Part shown: positions 1-4,502 of the stretch, one piece after another | How positions within the stretch are numbered: the first letter of the stretch is position 1 | Layout of the letters: the number at the start of each line of letters is the position of its first letter | NCBI GenBank assembly: GCA_903933995.1 | Contig: CAIZMD010000542.1 | Span: 1 to 6,478 of the forward strand | DNA length: 6,478 nt | Direction: 5' to 3' | Source of the DNA: an uncultured Bacteroidota bacterium | Lineage (GTDB): Bacteria; Bacteroidota; Bacteroidia; Chitinophagales; Chitinophagaceae | Notes under the pieces: generated by a model | The model's input: only the letters and a program-made list of their open reading frames with translations | Told to the model about the DNA's origin: nothing | Databases searched by the model: none | Position numbers and translations under genes: made by a program

Positions 1-84
1 AAGGCTTTTGCCAAAGCCATTCGCATGGCGGTGAAAAGAGATCCATTCTCCAATCACCTGCCTTCTACCAAAGGTGTTCTATAA
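1..84 (+). CDS. hisB: Imidazoleglycerol-phosphate dehydratase, C-terminal end (partial)
   Basis: Only the last 27 codons and the TAA stop (82-84) are inside the window; the frame is open from base 1. The peptide reads KAFAKAIRMAVKRDPF followed by SNHLPSTKGVL. The pattern KAFA-A-R-AV--DP followed by PSTKGVL at the extreme C-terminus is the typical end of HisB, which dehydrates imidazoleglycerol phosphate to imidazoleacetol phosphate in histidine biosynthesis. In many Bacteroidota HisB also carries an N-terminal histidinol-phosphatase domain, but that part is not visible here. The next gene is convergent, so hisB is the last gene of its transcription unit, unlike arrangements where hisH follows. 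The identification rests on a short segment, but the terminal motif is distinctive. Confidence 0.8.
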   Translation, partial: KAFAKAIRMAVKRDPFSNHLPSTKGVL

Positions 85-90
85 GCTTAT
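81..90. other. Convergent stop codons inside a 10-bp palindrome
   Basis: The sequence ATAAGCTTAT is a perfect palindrome containing both the hisB stop (TAA, 82-84) and the stop of the opposing DUF2147 gene (TTA on the plus strand, 87-89). Only two bases separate the two genes, so there is no room for a terminator between them and their transcripts must overlap at the 3' ends unless termination occurs inside coding sequence. The palindrome itself is too short and weak to be an intrinsic terminator. Confidence 0.6.
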
Positions 91-530
91 TTAATTCGAG
101 TCCAGGTATCTGTTCTACCCACTAATGAAATGCCAATATAGCCTCTAACCATGAGCGTATTGGCATCTTTCATTTTCATATAACATTTGTATTCCTTCCC
201 ATTTTCAGGATCATAGATCTTTCCGCCGTTCCATTCGTCTTTGTCAAATTGAAAATCTTTCAAAATCTGTAAACCCAAAATGGGTTTGGATTTTAAATTG
301 GCATCTGGATTGTTTTTATCTGTTTTGGGTTTTCCAGCTTCGTTATTGGGTTCTTTGAGCCAGACTAGTTTGCCAAAATAGGCATTACCCTGTTTGAAGA
401 TTTGAATTTGTCCCTTTCCCGTTGAATTTAACCAGATTCCCAAAACATCATCTGGTCCAGCACTGGCCTTAGATACAGTGCTAAAACTAAAGGCGAATGC
501 AAATAGCAAAATAGACTTCAAAAGCTTCAT
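87..530 (-). CDS. Exported DUF2147-family protein
   Basis: A 147-residue protein read from ATG at 530-528 to TAA at 89-87. The N-terminus is a signal peptide: KLLK, then a hydrophobic run (about residues 6-19), then A22-S23-A24, a good signal peptidase I site before G25. The frame is open further upstream to an ATG at 575, but starting at 530 puts the signal peptide at the true N-terminus. The mature part follows the DUF2147 (PF09917) pattern closely: DDVLGIW near its start, IFKQGNAYFGKLVWLKEP, KTDKNNPD, LGLQIL, GGKIYDPENGKEYKC, and the C-terminal RGYIGISLVGRTDTWTRI. It probably acts outside the cytoplasm. The biochemical role of this family is not known to me, and the neighbours (hisB convergent, dinB-like divergent) do not suggest one. 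No promoter or Shine-Dalgarno sequence is convincing. Confidence 0.88.
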   Translation of the reverse strand: MKLLKSILLFAFAFSFSTVSKASAGPDDVLGIWLNSTGKGQIQIFKQGNAYFGKLVWLKEPNNEAGKPKTDKNNPDANLKSKPILGLQILKDFQFDKDEWNGGKIYDPENGKEYKCYMKMKDANTLMVRGYIGISLVGRTDTWTRIK

Positions 531-599
531 GGTGATATTTTTTTCAAATTTGGGGTAATCACCCGCATCCAGCAAATCTTGTTGAAACTTATCTGGGTT

Positions 600-645
600 T
601 TTCCCATTTTTTATTCAAAATTCCAATTTTGGGAAAAATGGGAAA
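600..645. repeat. Imperfect inverted repeat in the divergent intergenic region
   Basis: The left arm TTTCCCATTTTT (600-611) pairs perfectly over 12 bp with AAAAATGGGAAA (634-645). Inside it, CAAAATT (616-622) is complementary to AATTTTG (625-631), leaving a tiny CC turn, with a small asymmetric internal loop between the two stems (612-615 opposite 632-633). It lies between the DUF2147 start (530) and the dinB-like start (732). Neither side is followed by a T-run in the direction of transcription, so it does not look like an intrinsic terminator. It could be an operator-like site, a 5' untranslated RNA structure for the minus-strand gene, or a chance product of AT-rich sequence. Confidence 0.55.
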
Positions 646-662
646 CTTGGTTATGTTAATAT

Positions 663-681
663 AATAATGATTATCAATGTA
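663..681. promoter_or_regulatory. Weak Fur-box-like sequence upstream of the DinB-family gene
   Basis: AATAATGATTATCAATGTA matches the 19-bp classical Fur box (GATAATGATAATCATTATC) at 14 of 19 positions by eye. It lies 50 bp upstream of the dinB-like ATG, where an operator could act. The match is best in the left half and centre (ATAATGAT-ATCA). AT-rich intergenic DNA produces such matches by chance, and nothing in the neighbouring genes points to iron control, so this is only a candidate. Confidence 0.2.
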
Positions 682-731
682 TTGTATTCATGGCATGCCT
701 ATTGAATTGGTATAGGTACAAAATTACCCAC

Positions 732-1214
732 ATGAATAATTTAGACTTTTTCAAAGCCTGCTGGAACAATGAGAAATTAGCCACTGTTGCCATGATTGAA
801 GCCTTGCCATCAGACAGATTGGTATACCAACCACATCCTGTAAACAGAACAGCAAGAGAAATTGTGTCTCATTTGTTGTCTCATATGGTAGATTTTAAAA
901 CCATTCTACAGTTCAATACCTGTGATGAAACACTGGAATTTGATTTTATGGATAGTGCAATGGCGGCTTATCAAATGGACATTTTCTGGAAAGAAGTAAC
1001 AGATATATTAAACAAGACTAGTATTGAAGCCTGGGAAAATGAAACAGTTGAATTGTTGATAGAAGGCAAAACCTTTGTTACCCTACCCAGGAGCAGTATG
1101 ATGTGGTTTTTCTTTTTTGATGTGATCCACCATCGTGGTCAATTGTCTGCCTATGTTCGCGCTATGGGTGGGAAAAATCCGGTTGTTTATGGATATACAG
1201 CTGATAGTAAATAA
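732..1214 (+). CDS. DinB-family four-helix-bundle protein
   Basis: A 160-residue protein from ATG 732 to TAA 1212-1214. An ATG at 690 in the same frame would add 14 residues (MACLLNWYRYKITH), but the family normally begins just before the first helix, as in MNNLDFFKACWNNE, so 732 is preferred. The DinB/YfiT-like fold is supported by a His-containing second helix (REIVSHLLSHM, H47 and H51) and by the C-terminal signature IHHRGQLSAYVRAMGGKNPVVYG (residues 132-154), typical of Bacteroidota DinB proteins. Metal is usually bound by one His from helix 2 and two from an HxxxH in the last helix. Here H134 is present, but the position four residues earlier is D130, so the third ligand is Asp or missing. 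Members include bacillithiol-dependent and other transferases, but the substrate cannot be assigned. It stands alone between a divergent gene and its own terminator. Confidence 0.85.
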   Translation: MNNLDFFKACWNNEKLATVAMIEALPSDRLVYQPHPVNRTAREIVSHLLSHMVDFKTILQFNTCDETLEFDFMDSAMAAYQMDIFWKEVTDILNKTSIEAWENETVELLIEGKTFVTLPRSSMMWFFFFDVIHHRGQLSAYVRAMGGKNPVVYGYTADSK

Positions 1215-1235
1215 GTAGTTTTTTTCATAGTGTTT

Positions 1236-1276
1236 ACCGCTTTGGACCCTTGGTTCAAGGCGGTTTTGTTTTTTTT
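1236..1276 (+). terminator. Intrinsic terminator of the DinB-family gene
   Basis: Positions 1236-1248 (ACCGCTTTGGACC) pair with 1252-1264 (GGTTCAAGGCGGT) over 13 bp, with two G-U wobbles and no mismatch, around a CTT loop. The stem runs straight into TTTTGTTTTTTTT (1264-1276). It begins 21 bp after the dinB stop codon and lies just before the trp promoter candidate, so it should insulate the trp operon from upstream transcription. Confidence 0.9.
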
Positions 1277-1284
1277 AGAGAAAG

Positions 1285-1317
1285 TTTTGGTTCAAATGCA
1301 ATTCTCTACCATCTTTG
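1285..1317 (+). promoter_or_regulatory. trpLp: Candidate Bacteroidota-type promoter of the trp operon
   Basis: TTTTG at 1285-1289 resembles the -33 element of Bacteroidota promoters. After a 20-bp spacer, CATCTTTG (1310-1317) matches the -7 consensus TAnnTTTG at five of its six defined positions, and is followed by C as is common. If the TTTG sits near -7 to -4, transcription would begin around 1321-1325. This is the only good promoter candidate between the dinB terminator and trpE, and it lies directly before the leader peptide. The assignment comes from consensus matching; the start point is an estimate. Confidence 0.55.
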
Positions 1318-1324
1318 CATAGCA

Positions 1325-1384
1325 ATGAAACAAATAACAAACAAATATTGGTGGTGGCATACAAACTCTTTACGGGGAATGTAA
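1325..1384 (+). CDS. trpL: trp operon leader peptide with three tandem Trp codons
   Basis: ATG 1325 to TAA 1382-1384 encodes the 19-residue peptide MKQITNKYWWWHTNSLRGM. Trp codons 9, 10 and 11 are consecutive TGG triplets at 1349-1357. Trp is the rarest amino acid, so three in a row directly upstream of a trp operon is very unlikely by chance. The frame lies between a promoter candidate and a terminator hairpin that begins 32 bp after its stop codon. By analogy with enterobacterial trpL, its role is to measure charged tRNA-Trp: a ribosome stalled at the Trp codons leaves the CGGGG segment (1373-1377) free, whereas one that reaches the stop codon covers it. No Shine-Dalgarno sequence precedes the ATG, and the 5' untranslated region may be only a few bases long. 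The peptide itself probably has no function after synthesis. Confidence 0.92.
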   Translation: MKQITNKYWWWHTNSLRGM

Positions 1385-1394
1385 TGGCATGCCA
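1355..1394 (+). promoter_or_regulatory. Possible region 1:2 pairing of the attenuator
   Basis: TGGCAT at 1355-1360 (third Trp codon plus the His codon) is perfectly complementary over 6 bp to ATGCCA at 1389-1394, just after the leader stop codon. The pairing would enclose the CGGGGAAT antiterminator segment in a 28-nt loop. It would be broken by a ribosome on the Trp codons. ATGCCA overlaps the local palindrome TGGCATGCCA (1385-1394), so several alternative folds compete. The complementarity is visible directly, but its use in regulation is inference. Confidence 0.4.
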
Positions 1395-1423
1395 ATACTA
1401 TTTGAAATAAATTCAGAGCCCCG
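1373..1423 (+). promoter_or_regulatory. Antiterminator of the trp attenuator
   Basis: CGGGG (1373-1377), inside the last codons of the leader frame, pairs with CCCCG (1419-1423), the left arm of the terminator. The stem extends with AAT (1378-1380) against ATT (1411-1413) across a bulge at 1414-1418. Using the left arm in this way prevents the terminator hairpin. The CGGGG segment repeats the right terminator arm (CGGGGCT, 1433-1439), as expected for a competing region 2. It starts about 16 bases after the last Trp codon, outside the footprint of a stalled ribosome but inside that of one at the stop codon. Confidence 0.75.
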
Positions 1424-1446
1424 ACAATTTGCCGGGGCTTTTTTTT
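1417..1446 (+). terminator. Attenuator (intrinsic terminator) before trpE
   Basis: AGCCCCG (1417-1423) pairs perfectly over 7 bp with CGGGGCT (1433-1439). After an A-C mismatch the stem can continue with CA/TG (1425-1426 with 1430-1431). A run of eight T (1439-1446) follows immediately. There is no gene upstream on this transcript except the leader peptide, and the trpE ATG is 40 bp further on, so this hairpin ends transcription before the structural genes. It is therefore read as the attenuator. With the estimated start site the terminated RNA would be about 125 nt long. Confidence 0.92.
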
Positions 1447-1486
1447 ATCCCAATCAAAACAGACCATTCAACAGAAAATAGATCAG

Positions 1487-2908
1487 ATGTCAATTAAGAA
1501 AATCAAATTGGAAACAATCAGCAAAAGAATGCTAGCCGATGTGTTTACACCGGTTGGAATCTATTTGCGTTTGCGTGACCGTTTTAGGGATACCGTCCTC
1601 TTGGAAAGTACGGATCACCATGTGGCAGAGAATAGTTATTCTTTTATTGGCGTCAATGCCATTGCAGGCATGGAATTATCTTCTACTAGCAGCATGGAAT
1701 TTAAATTGCCGGGTCAGAAGCCAGAAAAAGCGGTACTAAAACAAGCTTCAGATGCACCCAATGTTTTATGGGATTTTATGCAGCATTTTGACATTGTTCC
1801 TTGTGAAGAAAAAGAAGCAGCTTTTGCGCAGGGTTTGTATGGCTATGCCAGTTTTGACGCGGTACAATTTTTTGACAGTATACAGTTTAATGCTACCAAA
1901 AAAACGGCAACGGATATTCCTTTGATGCGCTATCGTTTATACCAGTATGTGATTGTGTTTAATCATTTTAAAGACGAGCTCTTTTTATGTGAGAACAAAG
2001 TGGCAGGATTGGACTCTGATTTACAAATGGTAGAATCCTTGATTAAAAGCAAAGATGTACCGGTGTATCCCTTCAGAATTAGTGGTCCCGAGTCTTCTAA
2101 TATGACAGATGATGACTATCGTCAAATGGTGCAGAAAGGCATTCAATCCTGTTATAGGGGAGACGTATTTCAGATTGTATTAAGCCGCAAATTTAACCAA
2201 GGTTTTACAGGAGATGAATTCAATGTCTATCGCGCTTTGCGCAGTGTTAACCCTTCTCCTTATCTCTTCTTTTTTGATTATGGTGATTATAAATTAATGG
2301 GTTCTTCTCCTGAAGCACAATTGGTTATTCAACATGGCAAAGCAGTTGTTCACCCCATTGCCGGTACTTTTAAAAGAAGTGGTGATGACGCAACAGACAA
2401 AGCCGTGGCTGAAAAATTATTACAGGACGCCAAGGAAAATGCGGAACACGTTATGTTGGTCGACCTTGCTAGAAATGATTTGAGCCGTTGTTGTACTGAC
2501 GTGGTGGTGAGTCATTATAGACAGGTACAATATTATAGCCATGTGATTCATTTGGTAAGTGAGGTAACAGGGAATGTGAAACAGGGACAAAATCCATTTG
2601 AATTATTGGCCAAAACCTTTCCTGCTGGCACTTTGAGCGGAGCTCCCAAATTCAAAGCCATGGAACTGATAGATTGTTTTGAACCAACCGCAAGGGGATA
2701 TTATGGTGGTGGTATTGGTTTTATTGGGTTTAATGGAACCTGTAATCACGCCATTATGATCCGCACTTTTTTAAGCCGTAATAATACATTGGTATACCAG
2801 GCAGGAGCGGGAGTAGTTGCTGCAAGTGTTCCTGAAAACGAATTGCAAGAAGTAAACAACAAATTGAACGCGCTAAAAAAAGCCATCGTAATAGCAGAGG
2901 GTATTTAG
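1487..2908 (+). CDS. trpE: Anthranilate synthase component I
   Basis: TrpE converts chorismate to anthranilate, using ammonia supplied by the TrpG glutaminase; it is the first committed step of tryptophan synthesis. The 473-residue length is normal. The N-terminal domain carries LLES (38-41), the motif linked to tryptophan binding and feedback inhibition. The C-terminal chorismate-binding domain shows GDVFQIVLSRKF (225-236), NPSPYLFFFDY (255-265), GSSPEA (272-277), PIAGT (290-294), ENAEHVMLVDLARND (317-331), GTLSGAPK (381-388) and GYYGGGIGF (404-412). Near the end the motif reads QAGAGVVAASVPE, with Ala where Asp is more usual (VADS). ATG 1487 is preferred because it puts LLES at the usual distance; no Shine-Dalgarno sequence is visible. 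It is the first structural gene after the leader attenuator. Confidence 0.97.
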   Translation: MSIKKIKLETISKRMLADVFTPVGIYLRLRDRFRDTVLLESTDHHVAENSYSFIGVNAIAGMELSSTSSMEFKLPGQKPEKAVLKQASDAPNVLWDFMQHFDIVPCEEKEAAFAQGLYGYASFDAVQFFDSIQFNATKKTATDIPLMRYRLYQYVIVFNHFKDELFLCENKVAGLDSDLQMVESLIKSKDVPVYPFRISGPESSNMTDDDYRQMVQKGIQSCYRGDVFQIVLSRKFNQGFTGDEFNVYRALRSVNPSPYLFFFDYGDYKLMGSSPEAQLVIQHGKAVVHPIAGTFKRSGDDATDKAVAEKLLQDAKENAEHVMLVDLARNDLSRCCTDVVVSHYRQVQYYSHVIHLVSEVTGNVKQGQNPFELLAKTFPAGTLSGAPKFKAMELIDCFEPTARGYYGGGIGFIGFNGTCNHAIMIRTFLSRNNTLVYQAGAGVVAASVPENELQEVNNKLNALKKAIVIAEGI

Positions 2909-2926
2909 CATTTGAAGCAAAGCATT

Positions 2927-3505
2927 ATGAAGATTTTAGTATTTGATAATTACGATTCATTCACCTACAATTTGGTTCATTTGGTTGAGCAGATTACGGG
3001 CAATAGGGTAGACGTGTACCGTAATGATGAACTGCCTCTGGAAAAAGTAAAGGACTATGACAAAATTTTATTGTCTCCTGGTCCCGGCGTTCCTTCTGAA
3101 GCTGGATTGTTATTACCCTTGATCAAAGAATACGCAGCTACTAAATCTATACTAGGTGTTTGTTTGGGGCATCAAGCCATTGGGGAAGCTTTTGGTGGAA
3201 CACTCACCAATTTGAGTACCGTTTACCATGGCATTGCAACCCCTGTTCAACAAATAACTCATGAGGGTAAACATTCTCGTTTGTTTGAAGGGTTAGCAGA
3301 GGAATTTGTGGTGGGTAGGTATCATAGTTGGGTGGTAGACCAAGAAAATTTACCTTCTGATTTGCAGATTACTGCTAAGGAAGAACATGGATATATTATG
3401 GCATTGGAACACAAGACCTATGATGTACAAGGGGTGCAGTTTCATCCAGAAAGTATTCTTACCCCAGACGGAGCCATTATTTTGAAAAACTGGTTAAAAA
3501 AATAG
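2927..3505 (+). CDS. trpG: Anthranilate synthase component II (glutamine amidotransferase)
   Basis: TrpG hydrolyses glutamine and passes ammonia to TrpE. From ATG 2927 the protein has 192 residues and begins MKILVFDNYDSFTYNLVHL, the canonical start of TrpG/PabA. A TTG at 2912 in the same frame would add five residues (MKQSI) and is not needed. Class I glutamine amidotransferase features are complete: oxyanion loop LLSPGPG (48-54), nucleophile C79 in GVCLGHQAIGEAFGG, RYHSW (131-135), and the catalytic pair H173 and E175 in VQFHPESILT. No other pabB-like partner is in the window and trpE lies 18 bp upstream, so it serves TrpE. It may also serve p-aminobenzoate synthesis, as shared amidotransferases do in some bacteria. 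Confidence 0.96.
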   Translation: MKILVFDNYDSFTYNLVHLVEQITGNRVDVYRNDELPLEKVKDYDKILLSPGPGVPSEAGLLLPLIKEYAATKSILGVCLGHQAIGEAFGGTLTNLSTVYHGIATPVQQITHEGKHSRLFEGLAEEFVVGRYHSWVVDQENLPSDLQITAKEEHGYIMALEHKTYDVQGVQFHPESILTPDGAIILKNWLKK

Positions 3506-3506
3506 T

Positions 3507-4502
3507 ATGAAGAAACTATTACAATATTTATTTGAACACAAAACCTTAAGCAGAGAAAAGGCAAAAGAGGTATTGGTTCAAATTTCCAATGGTCAATTTA
3601 ATGAAACAGAAATTGCTGCTTTTATTACCGTGTTTTTAATGAGAAGCATTACCATTGAAGAGCTACAAGGGTTTTGTGATGCACTTATGGAACTGAGAAT
3701 TCAGTTTGATACCAAGGGGCATGAAGTCATGGACATTGTGGGTACGGGCGGTGACGGAAAAAACAGTTTCAATATTTCTACCCTGGCTTGTTTTATTGTG
3801 GCTGGAGCTGGTCAGAAAGTAGCCAAGCATGGTAACTATGGTGCAAGTTCTATCAGTGGTTCTTCCAATGTGATGGAGCAATTGGGCTACAAGCACAAGA
3901 ATAGTCATGAGGCTTTATTAAAAGAATTAGAACAAGCCAATATCTGTTTCTTACACGCCCCACTGTTTCATCCTGCACTAAAAGTGGTAGCTCCAATTAG
4001 AAAGAACTTAGGCTTGCGCAATTTTTTCAATATGCTAGGTCCCATGGTTAATCCAGCTTCACCAGCTTTTCAATTGGTGGGAGTGTATAATTTAGAAATG
4101 GCTAGGATTTATAATTATCTCTTACAGCAAACGGGTAGGGCTTTTACCATTATACATAGCTTGGATGGGTATGATGAGATCTCTTTAACTAGTGATACAA
4201 AAGTGATCACCAATTTGGGAGAACGCGTGTATACACCGGAAGAACTAGGCAAACGCATGGTTGAGCAATCAGATATTTATGGAGGAAATACGGTTGAAGA
4301 ATCGGCTGCTATTTTCCGCAAAATTATTCAAGGAAATGGAACTTGGGCCCAGAATGCCGTAGTTCTGGCCAATGCCGCTATGGCACTAAATTGTACGGGT
4401 AAATACGCCAACTATGATGCAGCCTATCACGCAGCAGTGGAGAGTCTGGAATCGGGTAAGGCATTGGCCTCATTAGAAAAATTGATAGCACTACAGTCAT
4501 GA
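3507..4502 (+). CDS. trpD: Anthranilate phosphoribosyltransferase
   Basis: TrpD transfers phosphoribose from PRPP to anthranilate, giving phosphoribosylanthranilate. The 331 residues match the usual length of the monofunctional enzyme, so it is not fused to TrpG as in enterics. An N-terminal helical domain (about 1-70) precedes the nucleoside-phosphorylase-like domain. PRPP-binding motifs are GTGGDGKNSFNIST (79-92) and KHGN (107-110). Anthranilate contacts are expected around R165 in APIRKNLGLRNFFNMLGPMVNPA (162-184). The Mg2+-binding acidic pair is D223-E224 in GYDEIS. KHGN is followed by YGASS rather than the more widespread R-[ASV]-SS, which I believe is common in Bacteroidota. The start lies one base after the trpG stop, and the last bases overlap trpC by ATGA, so translation is probably coupled on both sides. 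Confidence 0.97.
   Translation: MKKLLQYLFEHKTLSREKAKEVLVQISNGQFNETEIAAFITVFLMRSITIEELQGFCDALMELRIQFDTKGHEVMDIVGTGGDGKNSFNISTLACFIVAGAGQKVAKHGNYGASSISGSSNVMEQLGYKHKNSHEALLKELEQANICFLHAPLFHPALKVVAPIRKNLGLRNFFNMLGPMVNPASPAFQLVGVYNLEMARIYNYLLQQTGRAFTIIHSLDGYDEISLTSDTKVITNLGERVYTPEELGKRMVEQSDIYGGNTVEESAAIFRKIIQGNGTWAQNAVVLANAAMALNCTGKYANYDAAYHAAVESLESGKALASLEKLIALQS

Noticed and set aside
531..575. N-terminal extension of the DUF2147 protein from an ATG at 575 on the minus strand
   Set aside because: It would place 15 mostly polar residues ahead of a clear signal peptide; the start at 530 gives a normal exported protein.
600..645. Inverted repeat as a terminator for either flanking gene
   Set aside because: Both flanking genes start here and neither ends, and no T-run follows the stem in either direction.
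690..731. Longer DinB-family protein starting at ATG 690
   Set aside because: The added 14 residues do not resemble the family N-terminus, and ATG 732 begins exactly at the first helix.
1215..1486. T-box, TRAP-type or small-molecule riboswitch control of trp
   Set aside because: No T-box motif and no series of spaced GAG/UAG repeats were seen; the Trp-codon leader with competing hairpins explains the region.
1539..1739. Plus-strand 66-codon open frame inside trpE
   Set aside because: It lies in another frame of a strongly conserved gene, with no recognisable protein features.
2912..2926. TTG start for trpG, adding MKQSI
   Set aside because: MKILVFDNYDSF at 2927 is the canonical TrpG start and uses ATG.
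3663..3908. Minus-strand open frame opposite trpD
   Set aside because: It is antisense to the conserved GTGGDG and KHGN coding region, with no family resemblance and no start signal.
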